A DNA stretch of 64,000 nucleotides from NCBI GenBank assembly GCA_910584095.1, contig CAJTYU010000007.1, positions 1 to 64,000 on the forward strand, in the 5' to 3' direction. The number at the start of each line of letters is the position of its first letter. Position 1 is the stretch's first letter. The translations under genes were made by a program, and so were the position numbers. This document shows positions 42,838-51,426 of the stretch, one piece after another. Origin of the DNA: an uncultured Dorea sp. Lineage in GTDB: Bacteria > Bacillota > Clostridia > Lachnospirales > Lachnospiraceae. Under the pieces are notes generated by a model. It saw only the letters and a list, made by a program, of their open reading frames with translations, was not told where the DNA came from and ran no database searches.

Positions 42838-45258
42838 CTAAAATGATTTTTCACCAGATGGAACTTCAAATATATCCGCCAGCGTACCAAGCAGCTTATT
42901 CACATCCACCGGCTTTGCCAAATGGCCGTCCATTCCCGCGGCAAGAACTTTCTGTCTGTCTTCATCAAAGGCGTTGGCAGTCATCGCGAGAATCGGAAGG
43001 CGTTTCTTCCATCCGGCGGAAAGTTCCCGGATTGCCTTAGCCGCTTCATAGCCGTCCATAACCGGCATCTGAATATCCATCAGCACAAGATCATATGCGC
43101 CTTCACCCGCGGAAGCAACAGCGTCTACCGCCGCCAGTCCGTTTTCCGCAGTATCGACAATCAAACCTTCCTCTGTCAGAATCTCTACGGCAATCTCCCG
43201 GTTCAGTTCGTTATCCTCCACTATCAAGGCTTTCTTTCCAAACAGATGGTCAAACTGCCGCTCTGGTTCTTCTTCCACGTCTTTCGTTTCTCCAAAAAAT
43301 CCAAGAAGCACCTTCCTTAGCTGTGAGAAAAACAGCGGCTTCTGGCAGAATGCCGTTACGCCCGCCTTCTTCGCCTCTGATTCGATATCGCCGAAATCAT
43401 AGGCTGTAAGGATATAGATCGGTACTTTCTCTCCCACTAGGCTTCGGAGCTGCCGCACCACTTCCATTCCTCCCATGTCCGGCAGCTTCCAGTCAACCAT
43501 GTATACGGAAAAGTTCCGGCCCATCTCCATCGCTGACTTTGTATGCCAGACAGCCTCTCTGCCCGACATAGTCCATTCCGGTTCCATGCCGATTTTATTT
43601 AACATCTTAGCCACGCTGTCGCACACATTATAATCGTCGTCCACCACCATGGCATGGAGGCCGGCAAGCTGTCCGATTTTCGGCTCTTCCATTTCATGCT
43701 TCATCAAGCGGAAAGAAAGCTCTATGGTAAAAACGGTTCCCTTTCCCTTCTCGCTTTCTACGCGGATCGTTCCGCCCATCAGTTCCACAATTTTCTTGGT
43801 GATCGCCATTCCGAGTCCGGTACCCTCCAGTTTGCTGACCGTAGACGTCTGCTCCCTCTCAAAAGGCTCGAATACATGGGGCAGAAAATCCCTGCTGATA
43901 CCGATCCCCGTATCCCTTACGGTGATCACATAATTTCCCCGGTCAGGCTCTGTCTGCGGCAGCTCTGCAAGGCGCACGGAAATCATGCCGCCGGGCATTG
44001 TAAATTTAATTGCATTGCCCGCCAGATTCAAGAGTATCCTGTGAATCCTTGCTTCATCCGCATATACATTTTCATGGGCCAGATTTACGGTGTCGATAAA
44101 AAGCTCCAGCCCCTTAATCCGGATCTGTTCCCGAATCATATTCATAAAATCATGCAGAACTGCAGGAAGATTCGTCTCCTGCTCCTGAATATGGATCTTG
44201 CCGCTCTCAATCCGGCTCATATCCAGAACCTCATTAATAATAGACAATAGATGTTTGCTGGACGCAGTAATCTTGCCAATACAGTCCTGAATCCGCTCTC
44301 TGTCGTCCAGATGCGCCGCCGCAATAGCCGCAAAACCGACGATGGCGTTCATCGGCGTCCGGATATCGTGGGACATATTATTTAAAAATGCTGACTTGCT
44401 CGCATTGGCCCTGTTTGCCGCCTCATAAGCCTTCTCAAGAGCGTCTCTGGCCTCTAATTCCTTCTTCCTCTCGGCGCTGATATTCTCTACCACAAATTCA
44501 ACCTGAACGGGAACTCCCGATTGCTCCCGGTTTACCACAATAAAGCTTGACCGGCACCAGCCCTTTCTGATGCTGATGTATTCCAGCGAAATATTCTGTC
44601 TGCTCCCAATCCGCGCCGCCAGCGTGTCCAGATTGGTAAATTCCCGAAAATTTTCCCGGAAGTTCTCATCAATCAGCGTATCTGCAAACTGTTCGAGGGC
44701 TTGAGCTGCATTCCCCTTCTTTCCCAGCGAAGCCGTCACATAATCCAGCCCTACAATTTCGGTAAACTTGTTTGTCAGAAGATCGATGTAGTAGTTAAAC
44801 ATGTAGATTTTGCTCATGGCTTCAATAATACCGGAAAGCATTCTTCTGCTGCTATAGTATTCCGCCTCCTGAATCTTCATCTCCGAAATATTCTGTATTA
44901 CGCCGTAAACCTGTTCCGGCGCGCCCTCATCGTCCGTTGTAATAACAGTCAGAGTTACAGTACACCAATTCTTCCTGTCAATACTGCTAAAAGAAGCCTG
45001 CGCCGACTTCTCACCTGCATCGATCCTGCGGTACATCTCATAAAAAGCTTCCTGCGTGGACGGATGGACAAATTCATCCGCAAAACTCTTCGGCATGTCC
45101 GAGTATTCTGTCCGGCAGCTATACATCCGGGCCGTCCGTTCGCTCATTCGGATCAGCTTCTCCTTCGGATAATACCAGAACATACAAATATCCGTATTCT
45201 CAACTGCCTTCAGAAGCCCTTCCTGCTCCTGAAGCGCCGCCATCTCCCATGTATTCAT
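42838..45258 (-). CDS. Soluble hybrid histidine kinase with two receiver domains
   Basis: A two-component sensor of 806 residues without membrane segments, so it should sense an internal signal. Two PAS-like regions (about 15-130 and 140-265) precede HisKA with phospho-acceptor H297 (MSHDIRTP). The ATPase domain (about 400-515) has N-box NLAGNAIKF and G-boxes DTGIGIS and GTGLG. Receiver 1 (534-652) has D589 and K640; receiver 2 (675-795) has D728 and its conserved lysine in AKPVD. No HPt domain or DNA-binding regulator is near, so the output is unknown. GGAGG lies 10 bases before the ATG. Confidence 0.92.
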   Translation of the reverse strand: MNTWEMAALQEQEGLLKAVENTDICMFWYYPKEKLIRMSERTARMYSCRTEYSDMPKSFADEFVHPSTQEAFYEMYRRIDAGEKSAQASFSSIDRKNWCTVTLTVITTDDEGAPEQVYGVIQNISEMKIQEAEYYSSRRMLSGIIEAMSKIYMFNYYIDLLTNKFTEIVGLDYVTASLGKKGNAAQALEQFADTLIDENFRENFREFTNLDTLAARIGSRQNISLEYISIRKGWCRSSFIVVNREQSGVPVQVEFVVENISAERKKELEARDALEKAYEAANRANASKSAFLNNMSHDIRTPMNAIVGFAAIAAAHLDDRERIQDCIGKITASSKHLLSIINEVLDMSRIESGKIHIQEQETNLPAVLHDFMNMIREQIRIKGLELFIDTVNLAHENVYADEARIHRILLNLAGNAIKFTMPGGMISVRLAELPQTEPDRGNYVITVRDTGIGISRDFLPHVFEPFEREQTSTVSKLEGTGLGMAITKKIVELMGGTIRVESEKGKGTVFTIELSFRLMKHEMEEPKIGQLAGLHAMVVDDDYNVCDSVAKMLNKIGMEPEWTMSGREAVWHTKSAMEMGRNFSVYMVDWKLPDMGGMEVVRQLRSLVGEKVPIYILTAYDFGDIESEAKKAGVTAFCQKPLFFSQLRKVLLGFFGETKDVEEEPERQFDHLFGKKALIVEDNELNREIAVEILTEEGLIVDTAENGLAAVDAVASAGEGAYDLVLMDIQMPVMDGYEAAKAIRELSAGWKKRLPILAMTANAFDEDRQKVLAAGMDGHLAKPVDVNKLLGTLADIFEVPSGEKSF

Positions 45259-45361
45259 ATACGATACGCCTCCCGTATAAAATAAACAAAGCTTTTAGAC
45301 TTTTATCTGAACAGCATCAGACTTTTTGGATAATTATAAAAAAAAACATGTCATGGCATTA

Positions 45362-45370
45362 ATTATAGCA
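45362..45370 (-). promoter_or_regulatory. Extended -10 promoter of the hybrid kinase
   Basis: Minus-strand TGCTATAAT (perfect hexamer 45362-45367, TG at 45369-45370) lies about 104 bases before the kinase ATG, with no convincing -35. The surrounding 45259-45429 is noncoding and AT-rich. Confidence 0.5.
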
Positions 45371-45429
45371 CAAATTATACATAAATAGCCATTTATCTTC
45401 AAATTACGGAAAAAAATACAAGAATACGG

Positions 45430-45909
45430 TTACTTATGGTAGGGTTCTCCATGTATAATGCGAAAACTCCTATAGATCTGTTCCAGCAGAATGACCCGCA
45501 TTAACTGATGAGGAAATGTCATTCGCGAAAAGCTCAGGGCATAATCGGAACGGGCGCAGACTTCCTTCGATAATCCGATGGAGCCTCCTATCACAAATAC
45601 AATATGACTGCTCCCACTGATTCCAAGCCCTTCTATTTTGTCCGCCAGCTCGACAGAAGCCAGCATCTTCCCTTGAATCTCAAGAGTAATGACATAGGCA
45701 TCCTCCCGAATCAGTTTCAGTATCCGTTTCCCTTCCTTATCACGGACGGCTGCTTCTGCCGATTCTCCAGCGTCCTCCGGCGTCTTCTCATCCGCCGTCT
45801 CCAGAATCTCCAGCCTGCAGTAGCGGGACAAACGTTTGCTGTATTCCGCGACGGCCTCCCGCAAATAGCGCTCCTTAACTTTGCCGACAGTTATCAGTGT
45901 AATCTTCAT
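45430..45909 (-). CDS. rlmH: RlmH, 23S rRNA pseudouridine-1915 N3-methyltransferase
   Basis: RlmH is a SPOUT-fold methyltransferase that modifies helix 69 of 23S rRNA. The 159-residue sequence has the family signatures KVKERYL, FVIGGSIGLS (the knot forming the SAM site) and the C-terminal LPHQLMR-like FPHQLMRVILLEQIYRSFRI, ending HGEPYHK. Length matches exactly. It stands alone, 170 bases upstream of the kinase gene. Confidence 0.98.
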   Translation of the reverse strand: MKITLITVGKVKERYLREAVAEYSKRLSRYCRLEILETADEKTPEDAGESAEAAVRDKEGKRILKLIREDAYVITLEIQGKMLASVELADKIEGLGISGSSHIVFVIGGSIGLSKEVCARSDYALSFSRMTFPHQLMRVILLEQIYRSFRIIHGEPYHK

Positions 45910-45997
45910 AAATACCGTACTCTCCCCTCGTTTCTATCTTTCCCGGTTTATGCTGTTCCTCTCTGAAAAATTCTGCAAAGGTCTCATAAAAAAGGCC

Positions 45998-46097
45998 AAA
46001 AAAAGACTGTCAGAAAATACTGTGCTTCCATGATATATGCCATGCTTTCTGTAAGCATATGCTATATATGTGTAAAGCACTAGTTTCTGACAGCCTC
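45998..46097 (-). terminator. Very long hairpin terminator after yjfB-like gene
   Basis: Minus-strand arms AGGCTGTCAGAAA (46084-46096) and TTTCTGACAGTCT (46004-46016) pair fully with one wobble. Inside, GTGCTT pairs with AAGCAC and ATGCTT with AAGCAT, so almost the whole 90 bases fold. Seven T follow. It lies 5 bases after the stop. The long stem also resembles a small inverted-repeat element or a processed small RNA. Confidence 0.8.
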
Positions 46098-46101
46098 TTC
46101 G

Positions 46102-46287
46102 CTATGCAAGTATATCAATATTCTCTCCCAGTCCCGGTATAGCCGCTGATGCTGCCATCATTTGCGTCAACGCCTCTCCGGTGGCTTCCGCCGTATCAAG
46201 AATCTTTCCCATAACGGCAATACTTACATTGGCGCTCACGTTGTAGTCAGCCATTGCCATTGATAATGCAGGTATATCCATAACCAT
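46102..46287 (-). CDS. YjfB-family putative motility protein
   Basis: A 61-residue protein of the YjfB family, which in Bacillus is linked to the flagellar regulon; its molecular role is unknown. The core MDIPALSMAMADYNVSAN then VSIAVMGKILDTAEATGEAL is typical. The ATG at 46287 has GGAG 5 bases upstream, while one two codons later is possible. I see no sigma-D promoter upstream. No other motility gene is in the window. Confidence 0.82.
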   Translation of the reverse strand: MVMDIPALSMAMADYNVSANVSIAVMGKILDTAEATGEALTQMMAASAAIPGLGENIDILA

Positions 46288-46399
46288 CACCTCTCCCTTC
46301 ACTTACAATCCATGATAACAAAAAAGAACGGTAAATGCAAGATCGCTAATTATTTTTGATCAAATTTCCTGCAGACAGCGCGAAACTCAATACACCGGG

Positions 46400-47794
46400 C
46401 TAAGAATTTTTTCCGGACAGATACTCATGGATCCCCTTTGCTCCGGCCTTTCCTGCGCCCATAGCAAGAATTACGGTAGCCGCGCCCGTAACGGCGTCTC
46501 CGCCCGCATATACCGCTGCCTTTGATGTCTGTCCATTCTCTTCCTCAGCCACAATACATTTTCTCCGATTGGTCTCCAAACCTTCCGTCGTTGATGCGAT
46601 CAGCGGATTCGGCGAAGTACCAAGCGACATGATCACAGTATCCAGTTCCATCTCAAATTCGGAATCCGGAATCGGAACCGGTCTTCTTCTTCCGGATGCA
46701 TCCGGCTCGCCAAGCTCCATGCGGATCACCTTCATACCCTTAACCCAGCCCTTTTCATCTATCAGAATCTCAGTCGGATTGGTAAGCAGGTTGAAGATAA
46801 CTCCTTCTTCCTTGGCATGGTGAACCTCTTCTACTCTTGCAGGAAGCTCAGCTTCACTTCTTCTGTATACAATATGTACCTCTGCTCCAAGACGAAGCGC
46901 AGTTCTTGCGGCGTCCATCGCCACATTGCCGCCTCCGATGACAGCTACCTTCTTACCGGCGGCAATCGGGGTATCATAATTATCATCGAACGCTTTCATC
47001 AGATTGCTTCTGGTCAAATACTCATTGGCAGAAAATACGCCGTTCGCAGTCTCTCCGGGGATTCCCATAAACATCGGAAGTCCCGCGCCGGAACCGATAA
47101 ATACCGCCTCAAAGCCCTCCTCTTCCATCAACTGGTCAATGGTCGTAGACTTTCCGATTACCACATTCGTCTCAAATTTCACGCCTAATTCTTTGACCTT
47201 TTCAATCTCTTTCTTTACTACCTTCTCCTTGGGAAGACGAAATTCCGGAATCCCGTACACCAATACGCCGCCCAGTTCATGAAGCGCTTCGAATACTGTC
47301 ACTTCGTAGCCAAGCTTTGCAAGGTCGCCCGCACAGGTCAGGCCCGATGGGCCGGAACCGATAACAGCTACCTTATGTCCGTTGGTTTTCTCCGCTTTCT
47401 TCGGCTTGACATCATGCGCAAGAGCATAATCCGCCACAAACCGCTCCAGCTTGCCGATGGATACCGGGTCGCCTTTGATCCCGCGGATACACTTGCACTC
47501 GCACTGGGATTCCTGAGGGCAGACGCGTCCGCAGATTGCCGGAAGCGCCGAGGACTCGCCGATCACCTTATACGCGCCTTCCATATCTCCATCCTTAACC
47601 TTAGAAATAAATCCGGGAATATTAATTGCCACGGGGCAGCCCTGAATGCATTTTGCATTTTTACAGTTCAAACAGCGCGCCGCCTCTTCCATTGCTTCTT
47701 CTTTATTATAACCGTAGCAGACCTCTTCAAAATTGCCCGCACGTACCTTTGCATCCTGTTCCCTTACCGGTACCCTTTTTAATACATCAGCCAT
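46400..47794 (-). CDS. NfnB / glutamate synthase small-subunit-like flavoprotein
   Basis: A 464-residue protein of the GltD family. N-terminal cysteine clusters (CLNCKNAKCIQGCPV and CGRVCPQESQCECKCIRG) bind two [4Fe-4S] centres; GSGPSGLTCAG binds FAD and GGGNVAMDAARTA binds NADP(H). Because it starts immediately after a NfnA-like gene (stop and start share one base, TAATG), the pair probably forms NfnAB, the electron-bifurcating NADH-dependent ferredoxin:NADP oxidoreductase of clostridia. The alternative, an NADPH-dependent glutamate synthase beta subunit, is less likely because no GltB large subunit is present. Confidence 0.88.
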   Translation of the reverse strand: MADVLKRVPVREQDAKVRAGNFEEVCYGYNKEEAMEEAARCLNCKNAKCIQGCPVAINIPGFISKVKDGDMEGAYKVIGESSALPAICGRVCPQESQCECKCIRGIKGDPVSIGKLERFVADYALAHDVKPKKAEKTNGHKVAVIGSGPSGLTCAGDLAKLGYEVTVFEALHELGGVLVYGIPEFRLPKEKVVKKEIEKVKELGVKFETNVVIGKSTTIDQLMEEEGFEAVFIGSGAGLPMFMGIPGETANGVFSANEYLTRSNLMKAFDDNYDTPIAAGKKVAVIGGGNVAMDAARTALRLGAEVHIVYRRSEAELPARVEEVHHAKEEGVIFNLLTNPTEILIDEKGWVKGMKVIRMELGEPDASGRRRPVPIPDSEFEMELDTVIMSLGTSPNPLIASTTEGLETNRRKCIVAEEENGQTSKAAVYAGGDAVTGAATVILAMGAGKAGAKGIHEYLSGKNS

Positions 47795-48681
47795 TAGTTG
47801 TCACCTCCGCAATTCCCGCATCCGCCGTGATGAGTATCGCCCTCCTGCAATTTCAGCATTGCCCGGCCTTCCTCGCTCTTGTACATCTGCTGTCTCTTCA
47901 TAGCATTGTCAAAATCTACCAGATGTCCGTCAAACTCCGGACCGTCTACGCAGGCAAATTTCACCTCTCCGCCCACCAGCAGACGGCAGGCGCCGCACAT
48001 TCCCGTTCCATCGACCATGATCGGGTTCATACTGACAATCGTAGGGATCTCCAGCTTCTTTGTGAGAAGGCACACGAACTTCATCATGATCATCGGTCCG
48101 ATTGCGATACAAACGTCATACTTATTGCCTTGCTCTACCAGTTCCTCGATCATTGTAGTAACCATTCCCGCATGTCCGTAAGAGCCGTCGTCCGTACATG
48201 GAAAATATCTGCCCGATACAGCCTCCATCTCTTGTTCAAGGATCAGCAGATCTTTATTCTTCGATCCAACAATTACATCCGCGCAGACTCCATGCTCCTT
48301 CAGCCATTTTACCTGCGGATAGACCGGGGCTGCACCTACACCGCCGCCTACAAAAAGGATCTTCTTATGTTTCAGCTTTTCTATATCCTCTGCCACAAAT
48401 TCAGAAGGACACCCCAGCGGTCCGATGAAATCCCGGAACGCGTCTCCCTCCTTCAATGCTGCAAATCTGGTGGTAGACGCTCCTACCGGCTGGAATACGA
48501 TCGTGATCGTGCCTGCTTCCCTGTCGTAATCACAAATCGTCAGCGGAATACGTTCTCCCACCTCATCTATCTTAACAATAACGAACTGTCCCGGCTCGCA
48601 GTGTCTTGCAACGCGGGGCGCCTCGATAACCATAAGATAAATATTCGCGTTCAGCTGTCTGGCTTTTACTATCTTATACAT
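47794..48681 (-). CDS. NfnA / FNR-like FAD and [2Fe-2S] subunit
   Basis: A 295-residue ferredoxin-NADP reductase-like protein (sulfide dehydrogenase/dihydroorotate dehydrogenase electron-transfer type). Signatures are the FAD-binding ERIPLTICDYD, the nucleotide motif FVGGGVGAAPVYPQ and the C-terminal cysteine set (MCGACRLLVGGEVKFACVDG plus GGCGNCGGDN), which holds the [2Fe-2S] cluster. With NfnB it would couple NADH and reduced ferredoxin to NADP reduction in the cytoplasm. AGGAGG precedes the ATG. It follows the alcohol dehydrogenase gene by 101 bases with no terminator that I see. Confidence 0.9.
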   Translation of the reverse strand: MYKIVKARQLNANIYLMVIEAPRVARHCEPGQFVIVKIDEVGERIPLTICDYDREAGTITIVFQPVGASTTRFAALKEGDAFRDFIGPLGCPSEFVAEDIEKLKHKKILFVGGGVGAAPVYPQVKWLKEHGVCADVIVGSKNKDLLILEQEMEAVSGRYFPCTDDGSYGHAGMVTTMIEELVEQGNKYDVCIAIGPMIMMKFVCLLTKKLEIPTIVSMNPIMVDGTGMCGACRLLVGGEVKFACVDGPEFDGHLVDFDNAMKRQQMYKSEEGRAMLKLQEGDTHHGGCGNCGGDN

Positions 48682-48782
48682 CTTATCTCCTCCTGTATCT
48701 TACTTTCACCACATTACAATCATAAAGTATCTTCGCCAAAATAGCAAGCAATCTCACAAGAAACCTCATTTACCCCGGCGGT

Positions 48783-49964
48783 TTAGAAATCAACCTCTGT
48801 TCCGTAGTAGGTGCATACGAACAGCTTCTCCATAGCTTCAGGATCGACCGCTCTTGGATTTGAACCCGTGCAGGCGTCTCCCACCGCGCGCTCTGCGATT
48901 CCTGCGATCTTCTCCTTAAATTCATCTTCGTCGATGCCGAAATCCTTTAGAGTTTTAGGAATGCTCAGCCTTACGTTAAAATCATCGATCTTTGCGCAGA
49001 GGCTGTTGATCAAAGCCTTTTCTGAAACTCCCTCAAGTCCCATTCTTCTTGCAATCTCTGCATAACGTTTTGCCGCGATCGGATCCTTTGCATTATATTT
49101 GATTACGTAAGGCAGATAAATCGCGTTGGCGCAGCCGTGCGGAATATGTCCGGTAGAGAATGCGGCGCCTGTCTTATGCGCCATCGAATGAACAATGCCA
49201 AGCAGCGCATTGGAAAATGCCATGCCCGCCAAACACTGAGCATAGTGCATCTGCTCTCTTGCCGCCATATCGCAGTTGTAGGATGCCGGAAGGTAATCCA
49301 GAACCATCTCGATTGCCTGCAGGGCAAGAGGATCTGTAAACGGACAGTTCATGGCAGAAACATACGCCTCTATCGCGTGAGTCAGCGCGTCCATGCCCGT
49401 GTAAGCTACCTGCTTAACCGGAAGTCCCATCACAAGCTCCGGATCCACAATCGCAACATCCGGCGTAATATTAAAATCGGCAAGCGGATATTTCACGCCG
49501 GTTTCATAATTTGTAATAACAGAGAACGCCGTTACCTCTGTAGCCGTTCCTGATGTAGACGGAATCGCACAGAATTTAGCTTTCTGACGGAGTTCTGGAA
49601 AATTAAACGGAATGCACAGATCCTCAAAGGTCGTATCCGGATACTCGTAGAATGCCCACATCGCTTTTGCGGCATCAATCGGAGAACCGCCGCCCATGGA
49701 TACAATCCAGTCCGGTTCGAACTCTCTCATGGCTTCTGCGCCCTTCATAACAGTCTCTACTGACGGATCCGGCTCAACGCCCTCGAACAGTTCAACCTCC
49801 ATGCCCGCTTCTTTCAAATAAGAAACTGCTTTGTCAAGAAATCCCTGACGTCTCATGGAACCGCCGCCCACAACCAGAATTGCTTTTTTACCTTTCAGAT
49901 TCTTCAATTCCTCCAAACATCCTTTTCCATGATACACATCTCTCGGCAACGTAAATCTGCTCAT
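48783..49964 (-). CDS. Iron-containing alcohol dehydrogenase
   Basis: A group III metal-dependent alcohol dehydrogenase, likely an NAD(P)H-linked butanol or ethanol-type dehydrogenase that regenerates NAD. The 393-residue protein has the coenzyme region VVGGGSM and MGGGSPIDAAKA, and iron ligands in DALTHAIEAY, VHSMAHKTGAAF and IPHGCANAI. The start at 49964 has GGAG 8 bases upstream; ten more codons are open upstream. A Rex-like operator overlaps its promoter. Substrate specificity cannot be read from sequence. Confidence 0.93.
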   Translation of the reverse strand: MSRFTLPRDVYHGKGCLEELKNLKGKKAILVVGGGSMRRQGFLDKAVSYLKEAGMEVELFEGVEPDPSVETVMKGAEAMREFEPDWIVSMGGGSPIDAAKAMWAFYEYPDTTFEDLCIPFNFPELRQKAKFCAIPSTSGTATEVTAFSVITNYETGVKYPLADFNITPDVAIVDPELVMGLPVKQVAYTGMDALTHAIEAYVSAMNCPFTDPLALQAIEMVLDYLPASYNCDMAAREQMHYAQCLAGMAFSNALLGIVHSMAHKTGAAFSTGHIPHGCANAIYLPYVIKYNAKDPIAAKRYAEIARRMGLEGVSEKALINSLCAKIDDFNVRLSIPKTLKDFGIDEDEFKEKIAGIAERAVGDACTGSNPRAVDPEAMEKLFVCTYYGTEVDF

Positions 49965-50009
49965 AGTAACATCTCCTTTTTCATATATTGTCATGTATTT
50001 TGTATAATA

Positions 50010-50038
50010 ATTATATATCTGTTAAATTATTAACGCAA
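50010..50038 (-). promoter_or_regulatory. Alcohol dehydrogenase promoter with Rex-box-like operator
   Basis: Minus-strand TTGCGT (50033-50038) and TATAAT (50010-50015) are 17 bases apart. The inverted repeat TGTTAA-N4-TTAACG (50020-50035, plus-strand reading) fits the Rex consensus TTGTTAA-N4-TTAACAA at 11 of 14 defined bases and occupies the spacer and -35. Rex would block this promoter at low NADH. Confidence 0.65.
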
Positions 50039-50045
50039 CGCCCTC

Positions 50046-50083
50046 AAAAAAATAGATTGTACTTTTTGCTGTACAATCTATTT
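50046..50083 (-). terminator. Rho-independent terminator after the zinc-ribbon/TPR gene
   Basis: A perfect 13-base-pair stem (50050-50062 with 50071-50083), an 8-base loop, and seven T on the minus strand (50046-50052) lie 8 bases beyond the stop. Confidence 0.93.
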
Positions 50084-50091
50084 CAAAACCC

Positions 50092-51411
50092 TTAATCCGC
50101 CGTTCGCTCATAATTTCTGGTTGTAATTCCACTGAGCTTTCCTTTTCCATTTATCAAAACGGCTTTAAAAATGGTCGAACCTTCCGGCATGGAAACTGGT
50201 CCGGAATAAACTTCTGAATTTTCTGTGGGATCAGTATTATCCATAGTATAGTAAGCCGTATAACCGTCCGGGACTACGATTGTAATCTCTTTCGGTTCAT
50301 CATATTGTCCCGTAGAGGGCGATACCGCCGGCGCCGCCTCGATTGGAAGCTCTATCGTGTAGGTTTTTGTAACGGTAAGGCTCGGTATCTTTTTCTTATT
50401 CACAGATACCGCCTTGACTACCGTCTCTCCTTCCGGAATCTGTATAGAGTCTTTGTACTCTGTGCGAGTATCCGAATAGAATGGATCGCTTCCATCCGTA
50501 GTATAGTAAATAGTTTTTTCAGAACTTTCCAGCGAAAGCTGCTGGACATCCTCGAAGGAGTCCTCATCGTCCAGACTAAATTCCGGTACCTCCGCGCTAT
50601 ATTCTGACAGCTTATTCGCCACGTCTATCCTTGCCTCGTCCAGAAGCAGCGGAATTTCGCCTTCTTTCTTAACGGATGTATAGAAGAAAAAGCAAGCCTC
50701 ATAGACAGGCGCGCTGTCCGAATATTTTTCTATAGCGTCCAAAAGCATTGTTTCCGCCTTTTCCGCATTGTCCTGAGCAAGATAAACTTCCGTCAGTCCC
50801 TTATAAGCTTCCGCCCTTTTCGGCTTTTTATTTACCGCTGTCTGGAAATAGTCTTCGGCTTCATGATATTCTCTGCTTTGCAGATACTTATAGCCTTTTC
50901 TTACCTGTCCCTTATAAGAAAACTGGTACAAAACCACTCCGATTACCGCTGCAACAATAACAATGAAGGCAAGTATAATCAGCGCGCGGATTCTCTTTCT
51001 GCGCTTTCTGGCACGCTTACGTTCCGCCTGTCGTCTTCGTTCTTCCGGAGTCATGGGCCGCCTTCCTGTTCCGCCGTAAGTTCTTCCGGCAATGCTTGAG
51101 GAATTTTTCATATTTCCGGAACTTCTCATATTTCCGGTTCTCCCTGTTCTTCCGGTATTTCTTCTGACTACAGTACCCTCATTCAGATAACTGGTTCTGC
51201 CAGAACGGTCGTTCCTGCGCCTCTTTTGCCTTTCATCTTCATATTCATAGTCATCCAGAGGAGCTTCTGAACCGTCAATTGCTCCTTTTACCTGCGCGGC
51301 AAGCACATCGTCCAACGGATTATAATCCGGTACAATCCGAATATCCGCACCACATTTTGAACACCTGAGCAGTCCATCCGGCATAACCGCACCACAACGT
51401 CTGCATTTCAT
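50092..51411 (-). CDS. Zinc-ribbon, membrane, TPR and chitobiase-like domain protein
   Basis: A 439-residue multidomain protein of unknown function. A zinc ribbon at the N terminus has C3, C6, C17 and C20. A charged, low-complexity linker follows, then a basic patch and a membrane segment (about 143-163). Outside, TPR-like helices (about 170-270) precede two tandem CHB_HEX_C_1 beta-domains (about 290-360 and 365-437), recognisable by YYTTDGSDP and YYTMDNTDP. The topology is inside zinc ribbon, outside TPR and beta-repeats. The ATG at 51411 is preferred over a GTG overlapping the AGGAGG. It sits directly downstream of folD. Confidence 0.82.
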   Translation of the reverse strand: MKCRRCGAVMPDGLLRCSKCGADIRIVPDYNPLDDVLAAQVKGAIDGSEAPLDDYEYEDERQKRRRNDRSGRTSYLNEGTVVRRNTGRTGRTGNMRSSGNMKNSSSIAGRTYGGTGRRPMTPEERRRQAERKRARKRRKRIRALIILAFIVIVAAVIGVVLYQFSYKGQVRKGYKYLQSREYHEAEDYFQTAVNKKPKRAEAYKGLTEVYLAQDNAEKAETMLLDAIEKYSDSAPVYEACFFFYTSVKKEGEIPLLLDEARIDVANKLSEYSAEVPEFSLDDEDSFEDVQQLSLESSEKTIYYTTDGSDPFYSDTRTEYKDSIQIPEGETVVKAVSVNKKKIPSLTVTKTYTIELPIEAAPAVSPSTGQYDEPKEITIVVPDGYTAYYTMDNTDPTENSEVYSGPVSMPEGSTIFKAVLINGKGKLSGITTRNYERTAD

Positions 51412-51426
51412 ATATAACGGCACCTC

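Noticed and set aside
46303..46399. Sigma-D promoter for the YjfB-like gene
   Set aside because: No TAAA followed by a GCCGATAA-like element at the right distance is present.
46400..48681. Glutamate synthase operon
   Set aside because: No large GltB subunit is present and the partner gene is NfnA-like, so NfnAB is the better reading.
47626..48744. Plus-strand open frame of 372 codons opposite nfnA and nfnB
   Set aside because: It mirrors two well-conserved minus-strand genes, has low-complexity Arg/His/Leu-rich composition and no recognisable motif or ribosome site.
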